Positions 34,841 through 44,141 of a stretch of DNA of 64,000 bases are shown one piece after another. A program made the position numbers and the translations under genes. The DNA comes from Leadbetterella sp964489955 (lineage in GTDB: Bacteria; Bacteroidota; Bacteroidia; Cytophagales; Spirosomataceae): assembly GCA_964489955.1 (NCBI GenBank), contig CAZBAV010000005.1, forward strand, positions 65,039 to 129,038, read 5' to 3'. Position 1 is the first letter of the stretch. Every line of letters starts with the position of its first letter. The notes below the pieces were generated by a model. That model was not told where the DNA came from and ran no database searches. It saw nothing but the letters and a program-made list of their open reading frames with translations.

Positions 34841-37417
34841 TTATAAATCTACCTTAAAACGCATTATTACTTCGCCGGTTTGTCGATCTATTTCTATCTT
34901 GTTGTTATCCGTACTTAGGTCTTTTCCCGTGCTCATTTTAAAAAGTCCGGCCAGGAAATCCATGCCTTTGTTCATCACTTGTTCCAACTCTTGGAGTTTG
35001 GCTTCTTGTTCGTTTCTGCGATTCTGTTCGTCAATCTCTTCCGGTTCACTTGAATCAATTGGGGTTTTGGGCTGAACTTCTTTTGGCGTTTCATCCTTGG
35101 GTTCAATAGGAGAGGAGCTCGTAAATTCCGCCATGGATTCTTCCAGCTGTTTCAAGAACTGAGAGCGGCCCTTTTCTGAAAAATCCACTTCGTCCATGAA
35201 GTTGTCGGATTTAAGAACACTATCAAAAAGGTCTTGTTTTACTAAAAGCCCAGAAACTATCCGCATTTCAATCGAATTGCGTGTGATAAGGTTTATTACT
35301 GTCAGGCTCTTGTTTTGCTGTCCTAGGCGATCTATGCGTCCTAAACGCTGATTTTTCTTAGCGGGATTCCACGGCAATTCAAAATTTATCACCGTATCGG
35401 CCATTTGCAGGTTTAAACCAGCACCACCTGCCTCTGTAGAGAGAAAAACCCTGCAGTCCGGATTTTCTTCAAATTCCTTAATGATATCTTTTCGGTTTTT
35501 TACAGGTACTTTTCCGGTAAGTTCTGTAAAGCCGATTCCCTTTTGTGCTAGCATTTTGCCGATGATGGCCAACATAGTAGTCCACTCCGAAAAAATGATG
35601 ATTTTACGTCTGTTATTCTGTATATCCAGCTTTTCCAACAAGATTTCTTCCAGCTCTGCTAATTTGGGCGAATGATTGGTTTCTTTATCGACCAAGAAAG
35701 AGGAATCACACACCATACGCATACTCTGCAGATACATGGTAACCATTTGCCAGTCGTAGGATGTTTTATACTTTTTGCCCAAAATACCCGAGATAGACTG
35801 GGCATAGGAAGCATGAAAGTCCTGCTGCACAGGATGCATCTCTACCGGTACATCAATGTGCGTAATATCGGCGAGTTGACTTAAAACGTCTTTCTTTTCT
35901 CTTCGGATTAATACCGGTCTTAGTTTTTCCTTCAGCAGCTTCAGATTATAATAACCGGTAATTTTATTTTCACTTTGCTTATCGAAATAGCAATGCTGGT
36001 AAGAGAACTCCCAAAGCGGAGCCAATAGGGTAGGGTCAATAAAACCTACGATAGAGTAAATATCTGCCAACTGGTTTTCTATCGGTGTGCCAGTGATAAC
36101 TAAACTGTGGTTTTTTCGGATAGCTTTTATAGACGTGGCTGTGCTAGTTTCAAAGTTTTTTATCCTTTGGGCTTCGTCTAGAATTATAAAATCAATCTTG
36201 GCCTTATTCAGAGCCGACACGTCTTTCAAGACGGTTTCGTAATTTATAACCAAAAAAAACGCATCTGATTTTTGGTAACGCAAAGCTCTTTCTTCTGGTG
36301 AGCCCTCAATGGCTTCAGCTTTTTCTGAAGAAAACTTCTGAATTTCACGTATCCACTGGGATTTTAGCGAAGCTGGAGCTATCACAAGCGTTTTCTTAAA
36401 ACCAAAGATTTGTTTCTTAAAAACCGCCGTAGATATGGCTTGCACGGTTTTTCCCAAACCCATTTCATCAGCTATGATTACGCCTTTGCTAAAAGTAGCA
36501 AACTCTACGCCTTCTTTTTGATAAGGATAAAGCGTGGCCTTGATAGGGGAGAAGTCTAACTTAGTAGCAACCTTTCTTTGGGCCAATATATGCTTATCAA
36601 ATTCATTTTCAATCTTATACAATACTTCTGGCCTGATCAAAATCTGTTTGTATTTTTTGGCTTCTTTTACAAAACCAAAGAACGTCATAACCTTATTTGG
36701 GGCAATATGCTTCTCTTTTCCAAAATAAAGATTTAGAAGCCCCTTAATCTCAGGATTCAGTTTATCAGGATAAAACCAGGTAATAGCATACTCATTTTTA
36801 GGATCTAAGAAAACCTCCAGGAAAGGGTAGGGCTGCTTCTGTTTTTTATCTTGGTTTATATTAAAAGCGAAAATAAGATGCTTGCAAATACCTAACTTGT
36901 TGGTAGCGAAGTCTGAACAAGTACAATAACCTTGCTTTTTCTGGAAGTCTTGGAGGGTAATTCTGTACGAAGCTCCTTTATTATTAATTATTTTATGTTC
37001 TCCATGTATATTATCGGCATAAGTAAGCTGATACTCTTCTTTAGCAGCACGCTGTTCACGCTCGGCCAAAACCCTCTTTATCATGCCTTCTCGGGTGTAA
37101 GCCTTACCTTCTTCGTTTGTATGCACTTTATGCTGCTGTAGTGTCTCTTTTATCTGTAATAGACCCGCTACACGGTGCGAACACCAATCAAACGCTTTGC
37201 AAGAGCATTCGCCACTAATTTTCTCATTTAGCTTGTAGGACACCGTAAAATCACCAAACGTGTCATCTACCTGAACTTCGAAATATTCCTTTCCCTGTGA
37301 CAACACCTGTACGCCACCGACCTGATACAGCTTTTCTCCCAAAAGGAAAAAGTTGGGATTAGAGTGACTTAAAGTTTCTAAACTTTGGGTGATATCACGA
37401 AGTAGCTTCTGCTGCAC
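34841..37417 (-). CDS. SNF2-family helicase with two SWIM zinc fingers
   Basis: The 858-residue protein has two SWIM-type zinc motifs near the N-terminus (C71-x-C73-x5-C79-x-H81 and C165-x-C167-x10-C178-x-H180), then an SNF2 ATPase with motif I DEMGLGKT, motif II DEAQRIKN, motif III VITGTPIENQL and the helicase C-half LSTEAGGAGLNLQ and QRLGRIDRLGQ. The C-terminus has a charged, Pro/Glu-rich linker and a helix. SNF2 ATPases of this type translocate on duplex DNA; SWIM domains bind DNA or proteins. It may remodel protein-DNA complexes or work with DNA repair or defence, but no partner is adjacent apart from the DUF1016 nuclease gene downstream. Confidence 0.88.
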   Translation of the reverse strand: MQQKLLRDITQSLETLSHSNPNFFLLGEKLYQVGGVQVLSQGKEYFEVQVDDTFGDFTVSYKLNEKISGECSCKAFDWCSHRVAGLLQIKETLQQHKVHTNEEGKAYTREGMIKRVLAEREQRAAKEEYQLTYADNIHGEHKIINNKGASYRITLQDFQKKQGYCTCSDFATNKLGICKHLIFAFNINQDKKQKQPYPFLEVFLDPKNEYAITWFYPDKLNPEIKGLLNLYFGKEKHIAPNKVMTFFGFVKEAKKYKQILIRPEVLYKIENEFDKHILAQRKVATKLDFSPIKATLYPYQKEGVEFATFSKGVIIADEMGLGKTVQAISTAVFKKQIFGFKKTLVIAPASLKSQWIREIQKFSSEKAEAIEGSPEERALRYQKSDAFFLVINYETVLKDVSALNKAKIDFIILDEAQRIKNFETSTATSIKAIRKNHSLVITGTPIENQLADIYSIVGFIDPTLLAPLWEFSYQHCYFDKQSENKITGYYNLKLLKEKLRPVLIRREKKDVLSQLADITHIDVPVEMHPVQQDFHASYAQSISGILGKKYKTSYDWQMVTMYLQSMRMVCDSSFLVDKETNHSPKLAELEEILLEKLDIQNNRRKIIIFSEWTTMLAIIGKMLAQKGIGFTELTGKVPVKNRKDIIKEFEENPDCRVFLSTEAGGAGLNLQMADTVINFELPWNPAKKNQRLGRIDRLGQQNKSLTVINLITRNSIEMRIVSGLLVKQDLFDSVLKSDNFMDEVDFSEKGRSQFLKQLEESMAEFTSSSPIEPKDETPKEVQPKTPIDSSEPEEIDEQNRRNEQEAKLQELEQVMNKGMDFLAGLFKMSTGKDLSTDNNKIEIDRQTGEVIMRFKVDL

Positions 37418-37674
37418 AAAACTGTTTTTGAATGCTAAAGTAGCAAAGATTCTTTTAGTATAACACTTTTGCAGATATCAGGACTAGGCTTATTACTTTA
37501 GTTTAATTAGTACATCTCTGTTCTGGCTGAAACAAAAGCGGCATTATGTTAACTGCAAAAAATAGAAATCTCTGTTTTTGTTTCTGTAAAAGACATAACT
37601 CCGGAAATATACCGCTTTTAAGTGCTGAATTTCAGTTTATTATACTAATTATTAAAGCTCTGATTCAGAAGCTA

Positions 37675-38574
37675 TCAGATGAGTGCCGTATTACGGGCTA
37701 AAAAATGCTTCGCATTAAAAACGAGTATTGAAACAAATATCAAACCGTAAGCTGTTAATTGTAAGCTATTTATACCTTCTTGATAATAAAAAATAGCTAG
37801 CAAGAAATTCATTAAAGGATTGATATAAAGCAATATACCCATAGTAGAACTATTTACTCCCTGGAGAGCATAGAGGTTTAAATACAAAGGCACAATGGTA
37901 AACAATACCGCAATAACCCCAATCAAGACATAGAACATAATCTCCTGCGGCACTGGCCCACTAAATGTAGGATAAAAAGGTAAAAGGATAAGAGCCGAAA
38001 ACACAATCTGTACCGTAAGTACCAAAAATTTATCTAATCCTTTGTTCTTCCTTTGGCTCACCAAATACAAGGCATACGTAGCTGCCACAATAAGGCTATA
38101 AGCTATATCCGCCAGATTATTGAATGAAAGTAAAAAACAACTAAAAACACTTATACATACTGCCAACCATTGCAGACGACTCAGATTTTCATGGAGAATA
38201 AAATAAGCAAAAACCGTGGTCATAATCGGGCAAACCAAATATGCAAAAGAGGCAGCCTTAATACTCACATGGTTCATAACATAAATGAAGAAAAACCAAT
38301 TGGCCGTAAGGAGAATTCCACCTAGCAAGGTGAGTAAAATATACTTCCTTTTTTGAGCTGCAGTGGCACGCTTAAAAATCTTGGTTGTTGTCTTAACAAC
38401 TCGTCTTCTAAAAAGTAGATTATACACCAGCATCAGTATGGCACAAAAAAATACCCGGTAAAAAAGGATATCTAATGAAGCATAATTATGAAGAGGCTTA
38501 AGAGCAAGACTAAAAAATCCCCACAGGAAAAAAGCCGATAGGGCTGCTATATAATATTTTGAAATTTTCATCAC
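37675..38574 (-). CDS. EamA/RarD-like transporter
   Basis: The 299-residue protein has ten hydrophobic helices in two EamA halves. The start MMKISKYYIAALSAFFLWGFFSLALKPL resembles RarD, and the FAYLVCPIMTTVFAYFILHE segment is the RarD core. RarD-type proteins belong to the drug/metabolite transporter superfamily; some are annotated as chloramphenicol-sensitive proteins, the substrate being uncertain. It is single on the minus strand. Confidence 0.8.
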   Translation of the reverse strand: MMKISKYYIAALSAFFLWGFFSLALKPLHNYASLDILFYRVFFCAILMLVYNLLFRRRVVKTTTKIFKRATAAQKRKYILLTLLGGILLTANWFFFIYVMNHVSIKAASFAYLVCPIMTTVFAYFILHENLSRLQWLAVCISVFSCFLLSFNNLADIAYSLIVAATYALYLVSQRKNKGLDKFLVLTVQIVFSALILLPFYPTFSGPVPQEIMFYVLIGVIAVLFTIVPLYLNLYALQGVNSSTMGILLYINPLMNFLLAIFYYQEGINSLQLTAYGLIFVSILVFNAKHFLARNTALI

Positions 38575-38989
38575 TTAACAAATCATGTGAATGGAAAAAA
38601 CACCCTTTAAAATAATACGTTTCATTTGTTGATTAGAAATATCTAAGTTGCCCAAAAATTCCTTTTAAAATGCAATTGTAAAAAAGGAACTCCCAATTCT
38701 TATCATAAAGTAGTTTACCCTTAGTATACGGGGAGACGTTTAATAATAATAGAACAGCAGAAAAACAAAAAATTGAAATCTCAAATATCCAGAACTACAA
38801 ATTTTGATTAAGCCACCCGATTAAGAGAACATACCAAAGTTAAAACCTAGAGAGATTAGCATTACTACTGAAGGCCTGTCCTTAGCTCACTTCTCTTTAA
38901 ATAGTCAACTTTATCAACACAGTCACAATAAAAACTAACAGGCGAATTTTATCCCAAAATAAGTTCTAATTGTATGTGTATAACTTTGT
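38575..38989. other. gene-free stretch
   Basis: The 415 bases between the RarD-like gene and comF hold no gene. I see no strong hairpin, repeat or tRNA. The promoter of the RarD-like gene is probably at its left end. Confidence 0.5.
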
Positions 38990-39697
38990 TCAATAAACTA
39001 CAGCTATTGTGACTATATAAAGCTCCTTTATTCCACCGTTCCACAGCATTTCTGCTGCTACCTCCACAGTTGCACCTGTGGTGAGAACATCATCTATCAA
39101 AACCACTGTGCTTCCACTTAAATCCTCATTATTAGCACCAAGAGAAAATGTTCCTAAAAGATTTTTGTATCTGCTAGACCTTCCGCCAGTTTTGGTTTGT
39201 GTGTTAGTCTTCTTAGTTTTTATGAGCAAGTCTTCCCGTACAGGTATGTTCCAAACAGCACTTAAACCTTCAGCAAACTTAGCGGCTTGGTTATAGCCTC
39301 TATCTGCCAAACGGCTTTTGTACAAAGGGACTGGTATAAGAAAATGGGTTTTAGGGATAAATTCCATCCCTTTTAGGTCTTGTGCGTATATTCTCCCTAA
39401 AAACTCGGCTAGTTGGGGTTTATTTTTGTACTTAAGGCTATGGAGAATATTTTGGACTATACCTCTTTTACTGAACTTCAGAAAAGCGTAGTTTCCTGAT
39501 GAGTGTATTTTACCCCAAAACTTTTCTAAAAGAAAATTGCTGGGATTAAAATGAGACTCTGTTTTAGGTAAACTCCAAAGGCACTCTATACAAATCTGGT
39601 TATCGGACTCCAGGAGCGACTTGTTACAAGCTGGACAAATTTTGGGGTAGGCGAAGTCCAGAAGTGAGCCTAATATTGTATTAATAAACTTTCCCAT
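38990..39697 (-). CDS. comF: ComF-family phosphoribosyltransferase-like protein
   Basis: The start ATG at 39697 (MGKFINTILGSLLDFAYPKICPAC) gives 235 residues. The reading frame is open for another 83 codons upstream, but that part is the antisense of the divergent gene and not conserved. Features are the N-terminal zinc-like pair CPAC...CIEC and the C-terminal phosphoribosyltransferase motif VVLIDDVLTTGATV, with KTKKTNTQTKTGGRSSR (the KTGGR-like loop) before it. ComF takes part in DNA uptake in competent bacteria. Its start codon is only 8 bases from that of the divergent gene. Confidence 0.87.
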   Translation of the reverse strand: MGKFINTILGSLLDFAYPKICPACNKSLLESDNQICIECLWSLPKTESHFNPSNFLLEKFWGKIHSSGNYAFLKFSKRGIVQNILHSLKYKNKPQLAEFLGRIYAQDLKGMEFIPKTHFLIPVPLYKSRLADRGYNQAAKFAEGLSAVWNIPVREDLLIKTKKTNTQTKTGGRSSRYKNLLGTFSLGANNEDLSGSTVVLIDDVLTTGATVEVAAEMLWNGGIKELYIVTIAVVY

Positions 39698-39705
39698 AGT
39701 GTGGT

Positions 39706-40056
39706 ATGACTTTAGAGACAAAAGAAATATGGAACAATTTAGTTCGTTTTTTAGAACAAACAACCGGTAAGAAACCAAAAGATTTAAACGGTGTTTTGTT
39801 TTTAATAGGGGTACAAGAGTTGGGTAAAGGAGGTTTAAGGTTCGATAAAGAACAAAAACAAGATTTAATGCACATAGCCATTTGCAAGGTGCTAAGCCTG
39901 GGAGGTTTCTATGAGTTGCAGGGAATAGACGCAGAAGGCTGGCCACATTGGAAACTTATTAAAGAAATACCGCAGGTAGACATGAGTAGTCAGGAAGACC
40001 TTCTTAAACACTATGTGTTAAAATACTTTAAGGAAGAAATAGGATTACATATATGA
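39706..40056 (+). CDS. conserved hypothetical protein
   Basis: The 116-residue acidic protein is all-helical (LETKEIWNNLVRFLEQTTG, LIGVQELGKGGLRFDKEQKQDLMHIAICKVL) with a C-terminal beta part around EGWPHWKL and the tail LKYFKEEIGLH. I do not recognise a characterised family, but the pattern suggests a conserved small cytoplasmic protein of Bacteroidota. The stop overlaps the start of the exodeoxyribonuclease III gene by four bases, so both are in one operon (with DUF4175). Confidence 0.7.
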   Translation: MTLETKEIWNNLVRFLEQTTGKKPKDLNGVLFLIGVQELGKGGLRFDKEQKQDLMHIAICKVLSLGGFYELQGIDAEGWPHWKLIKEIPQVDMSSQEDLLKHYVLKYFKEEIGLHI

Positions 40057-40817
40057 AACTCATCACTTTCAACGTAAACGGGATAAGATCCGCTCTAAAT
40101 AAAGGATTATTAGATTGGTTTAAAGAACAGGATCCAGATGTTCTATGCTTACAAGAAATTAAGCTTTCTGAGACCTGGTTAGTTGAACCCCTGTTTACAG
40201 AACTAGGATACTATTGTTACTGGTACCCAGCCCAAAAGAAAGGATACTCTGGTGTAGCAGTAATAAGCAAAAAAGAGGCTGTTTCCGTTAATCCAGGTTT
40301 TGGAGTAGAGCAGTACGATACAGAAGGACGTACAATACTTGTAGATTATGGTACATACCAAATATTGTGTGCATATTTTCCGTCTGGTACTACCGGTGAT
40401 ATTAGACAAGAGGTAAAAATGAATTTTTTGGCAGATTTCGCTACATATGCACAAAGTATAAAAACTACAGGTAAGCCTCTACTGATATGTGGAGATGTTA
40501 ACATCTGCCATACCGATATTGATATCCATAACCCAAAGTCTAATGCAAAAACATCCGGATTTCTGCCGGAAGAACGTGCGTGGGTAGGGGAGTTTATCCA
40601 CAAGGGTTTTGTGGATACTTTCCGTTCGATAGACAAAGAACCGCACAATTATACCTGGTGGTCATATAGGGCAGGATCCAGAGGAAAAAACCTTGGCTGG
40701 CGTATAGACTACATATTTTCTACAAACATAGACGAAGAACTAATAAACCATGTACATATCCACAATGATGTGGTTATGTCTGACCACTGTCCTGTATCTA
40801 TAAATATCACCCTTTAA
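40053..40817 (+). CDS. xth: exodeoxyribonuclease III
   Basis: The 254-residue protein is a full exonuclease III/AP endonuclease. The motifs are FNVNGIRSALNKG, CLQEIKL with the metal-binding Glu, GYSGVAVISK, ICGDVNICH with the catalytic Asp and Asn, WWSYRAGSRGKNLGWRIDY and the final SDHCPVSI with the catalytic Asp-His. It cleaves DNA at abasic sites and degrades 3' ends in base excision repair. The upstream hypothetical gene overlaps it by four bases; the DUF4175 gene follows 12 bases after it. Confidence 0.93.
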   Translation: MKLITFNVNGIRSALNKGLLDWFKEQDPDVLCLQEIKLSETWLVEPLFTELGYYCYWYPAQKKGYSGVAVISKKEAVSVNPGFGVEQYDTEGRTILVDYGTYQILCAYFPSGTTGDIRQEVKMNFLADFATYAQSIKTTGKPLLICGDVNICHTDIDIHNPKSNAKTSGFLPEERAWVGEFIHKGFVDTFRSIDKEPHNYTWWSYRAGSRGKNLGWRIDYIFSTNIDEELINHVHIHNDVVMSDHCPVSINITL

Positions 40818-40829
40818 AAAGTAAATGAT

Positions 40830-43800
40830 ATGCATACTTCTGTTTCAAACATACTAGACAAAATATCAGATTACAAGCGGAAATTATACAAAAACCAGCT
40901 TATTAAGGGTGCTCTAATAAGTACGGCATTAATACTAGGAGCCTTTCTATTTGTAAACTTCTTAGAGTATCTAGGTAGGTTTGGCACCGCGTTTAGAAGT
41001 ATTCTTTTAATCTTATTTATTGGTGTATTTGTTTACACTTTGGTACAATACATCCTAAAACCCTTATTTTACCTATTCAAGATAAACCAGCCTATTAGCG
41101 ATATAGAAGCTGCTTCACAAATAGGACAATTTTTTCCTAATATAAAGGATAAACTACTAAACACCCTTCAACTAGCTACTATTACTGCACAAGAAAATAG
41201 TTTATTGGAGGCTAGTATATCTCAGAAAACAGAAGAGTTAAGATTAGTAAAGTTTACAGATGCTATAAATCTTAATGAAAACAAAAAGTACCTTAAGTAC
41301 GCTATACCACCAATACTAATCTTACTTCTTATATCTGCTATTGTTCCTACGTTCTTTAATAGTACAGAACGAATTGTAAATTTCAATAAAACATTTGCAG
41401 AGCCCGCACCCTTTAAATTTAACATAGAGAACAAAAATTTAAAGGCTGTAAAGAACGAAGACTATAACCTAAAATTGAGCCTTTCTGGAAATTCTTTACC
41501 CGAAGAAGTCTATTTAGTATCTAATGGGCGTAGACACAAAATGACTTCTACAGACATCCGAGACTTCGATTTTGTTTTTCACAAAGTGCAAGAAGAAACT
41601 GCATTTCACTTTGAGGCCGCAGGGTTCAAATCAGATTCTTATAAACTAAATCTAGTTTCCAGACCCAACTTACTATCATTTAATGTAAGCTTAAAATATC
41701 CTGCTTACATAGGTAAAAGGAATGAAGATTTTGACAATGTGGGTAATCTTGTGGTACCAGAAGGCACAGAAATTCGGTGGTTATTTAAGACATCTGATAC
41801 AGATGATCTAGAAATGATTATAGACAGTGTGGGTACTCACAAAGTAGAAAAAGGGCTATTTACAGATTTTAATTATACTCGTAAGGTATCTAAATCCATT
41901 GGTTACGAAATACAACTACGTAATAAAAACGAAAACAATGCTGATAAGATTAATTACTACATAAATGTAATTCCTGATAAATATCCACAAATAAACTTTG
42001 AACAAATATCAGATTCATCTCTCTATAACTACATAGGAATAGGAGGGACGATTTCAGATGATTACGGCATATCGGACTTCCAGTTTGCTTACAAGAAAAA
42101 GAATGAAAAGGCATTTAAACTTATAAAAATACCTTACAACAAAACCTCTTTATCTCAGACCTTCTTTTACCAAGTAGACATAAATTCATTAGGGCTATCT
42201 AAAAATGATCATTTAGAATACTATCTTATAGTAACGGACAATGATGGCGTAAACGGAAGAAAATCTACCAAATCATCCGTTTTTTCATTCAATATGCCCA
42301 CCAACGAGGAATATTCACAGGATGTGGAAAAACAGGTGGAGAAAACTCAAGATAAGTTTGATGAGCTTATACGTAAAACTAAGGAGTTTAAGAAGGATTT
42401 AAACTCCTTAGAAAATGAATTAAAGAAGAAACGTGAAATGGATTTTCAGGATAAGAAAGAGCTTGAAGACCTTATTAAGAAAAAAGAAGAACTCAATACC
42501 GAGCTGGATAAACTAAAAAATGAACTTCAAGAATTACTAGAAAAACAAAATAGGTTTGAGCAACAAAATCCAGAAACGATGAAAAAAATGGAACAGTTGC
42601 AGAAAATGCTAGATGAGCTTATGAAGAATGAGGATTCTAAAGTATTGGAAGAACTTAAGAAAATGATGGAAAAAGGTATAGATGAAAAGTCATTGGAGAA
42701 GTTAGAGCAGCTAAATAAAAACCAAAGAAACCTAGATAAAGAACTAGACCGCACATTAAATCTATTCAAGGATTTACAGCGTAAACAAAAAATTGAGGAT
42801 ACCATAAAAGAGCTAAAAGATCTTGCTGAAAAACAAGAACAACTATCAGAAAAGGAAGGCCCAGAGGATAAAATTTCAGAAGAACAAGATAAACTAAATA
42901 AGGAATTTGAAGAAAAAAGCAAGAAGCTAGATGATATAGAAAAAGAAAGCAAAGACCTTAAAAAGGACTTTGACAAGCAAAAGGAAATGCAAAACGACAT
43001 TAAGTCTGAGCAAAAGAATGCCCAACAACAGATGCAAAAAGACAAAAAACAGGATTCTAAAAAATCACAAAAGAACGCATCTAAGAAAATGAAAGACCTT
43101 GCTGATAAACTAGAAGAACAAATGCAAGGAGCAGAGATGGAGCAAGCCGAAATGGATTTAAATTCACTGAGAATGATATTGGAAAATTTAATTAAAGTAT
43201 CACACGACCAAGAAAGAATTATGAAATCTTTTAGGAGTATATCTGTTTCAGATCCCAGGTTTGTACCCTTATCTCAAGACCAACTTAACATAGCCAATGA
43301 TGCCAAAATAATAGAAGATTCACTCTTTACACTTGCAAGTAGAGTAATGCAACTAGAGGCTACGGTTACTAAAGAAGTAACAAATATGAAAAATTCTATA
43401 GATGAATCTGTAAAATTAATACGTGAAAGAAGATTACCTAATGCTGCATCTAAACAACAATACAGTATGACATCTATGAATAACCTAGCTCTACTTCTAA
43501 GTGATACGTTCTCTCAGATGCAAAAACAAATGAATCCTGGCGAAGGAGAAGGAGAGGGCAGCCCAGGAAATTCAGGTTCCGCTCCTGGTATGGGCAAAAA
43601 ACAAAAAGGTATAACAGAAAGAATACAAGGAATAGGTACTGGCGGCAAGTCCCAAAAACAAATCTCCGAGGAGTTGGCAAAAATAATAAACGAACAATCT
43701 CAACTGCGGAAGCAATTACAAAAGCTAGGAGAAGAGCTAAATGGTACAGAAGCCGGTAAAAAACTAGGAGATGAATTAAAGGATATCCAAAATGAAATGG

Positions 43801-44090
43801 ATAAATCTGAAGAAGACCTAGCTAATAAAAGAATAAACAGTGTTCTTATAAACAGACAAAAGAAAATAGAGACCCGTCTTTTAGAAGTAGAAAAAGCAGT
43901 AGAAGAACAAGAGATGGACCCAACAAGACAAGGACGTACAGCTCCAAAAATAATAAGACCTACACCTCCCGAGCTTGAAAAATTCAAAAAAGAAAAAGAA
44001 AAACAAGTGGAATTATTAAGAACAACACCACCTAACTTTACACCATTCTATAAAAACCAAACAGATAATTATTTCAAAAAGATAAATTAA
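40830..44090 (+). CDS. DUF4175 giant coiled-coil membrane protein
   Basis: The 1086-residue protein has three membrane helices (about residues 26-48, 56-78 and 158-178), a periplasmic-type beta region (about 180-480), then more than 250 residues of Lys/Glu/Gln-rich coiled coil (about 490-790), and a Gly/Ser-rich linker near residue 900 (PGEGEGEGSPGNSGSAPGMG) before another coiled coil and a short end. DUF4175 proteins are common in Bacteroidota and always large and coiled; the function is not known. It follows xth by 12 bases and precedes the parS-like pair and mnmG. Confidence 0.85.
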   Translation: MHTSVSNILDKISDYKRKLYKNQLIKGALISTALILGAFLFVNFLEYLGRFGTAFRSILLILFIGVFVYTLVQYILKPLFYLFKINQPISDIEAASQIGQFFPNIKDKLLNTLQLATITAQENSLLEASISQKTEELRLVKFTDAINLNENKKYLKYAIPPILILLLISAIVPTFFNSTERIVNFNKTFAEPAPFKFNIENKNLKAVKNEDYNLKLSLSGNSLPEEVYLVSNGRRHKMTSTDIRDFDFVFHKVQEETAFHFEAAGFKSDSYKLNLVSRPNLLSFNVSLKYPAYIGKRNEDFDNVGNLVVPEGTEIRWLFKTSDTDDLEMIIDSVGTHKVEKGLFTDFNYTRKVSKSIGYEIQLRNKNENNADKINYYINVIPDKYPQINFEQISDSSLYNYIGIGGTISDDYGISDFQFAYKKKNEKAFKLIKIPYNKTSLSQTFFYQVDINSLGLSKNDHLEYYLIVTDNDGVNGRKSTKSSVFSFNMPTNEEYSQDVEKQVEKTQDKFDELIRKTKEFKKDLNSLENELKKKREMDFQDKKELEDLIKKKEELNTELDKLKNELQELLEKQNRFEQQNPETMKKMEQLQKMLDELMKNEDSKVLEELKKMMEKGIDEKSLEKLEQLNKNQRNLDKELDRTLNLFKDLQRKQKIEDTIKELKDLAEKQEQLSEKEGPEDKISEEQDKLNKEFEEKSKKLDDIEKESKDLKKDFDKQKEMQNDIKSEQKNAQQQMQKDKKQDSKKSQKNASKKMKDLADKLEEQMQGAEMEQAEMDLNSLRMILENLIKVSHDQERIMKSFRSISVSDPRFVPLSQDQLNIANDAKIIEDSLFTLASRVMQLEATVTKEVTNMKNSIDESVKLIRERRLPNAASKQQYSMTSMNNLALLLSDTFSQMQKQMNPGEGEGEGSPGNSGSAPGMGKKQKGITERIQGIGTGGKSQKQISEELAKIINEQSQLRKQLQKLGEELNGTEAGKKLGDELKDIQNEMDKSEEDLANKRINSVLINRQKKIETRLLEVEKAVEEQEMDPTRQGRTAPKIIRPTPPELEKFKKEKEKQVELLRTTPPNFTPFYKNQTDNYFKKIN

Positions 44091-44106
44091 AGTTTCACGT
44101 GAAACA
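44091..44106. promoter_or_regulatory. parS-like palindrome 1 (one mismatch)
   Basis: AGTTTCACGTGAAACA differs in the first base from the ParB binding consensus TGTTTCACGTGAAACA. It lies directly after the DUF4175 stop codon. Confidence 0.8.
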
Positions 44107-44116
44107 TTAATCGTTA

Positions 44117-44132
44117 TGTTTCACGTGAAACA
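44117..44132. promoter_or_regulatory. parS site 2 (perfect)
   Basis: TGTTTCACGTGAAACA is a perfect 16-base palindrome equal to the widespread ParB/Spo0J binding site. It lies 10 bases after the first and 10 bases before the mnmG start. ParB loads here in the CTP-dependent way and recruits SMC; such sites concentrate near replication origins. Confidence 0.92.
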
Positions 44133-44141
44133 CATATAAAT

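Noticed and set aside
39698..39946. N-terminal extension of comF by 83 residues
   Set aside because: It is antisense to the divergent gene and its sequence is not like ComF; the ATG at 39697 gives the normal start.
42527..43045. Ser/Phe-rich minus-strand ORF of 172 codons
   Set aside because: It is the complement of the Lys/Glu-rich coiled coil of the DUF4175 gene.
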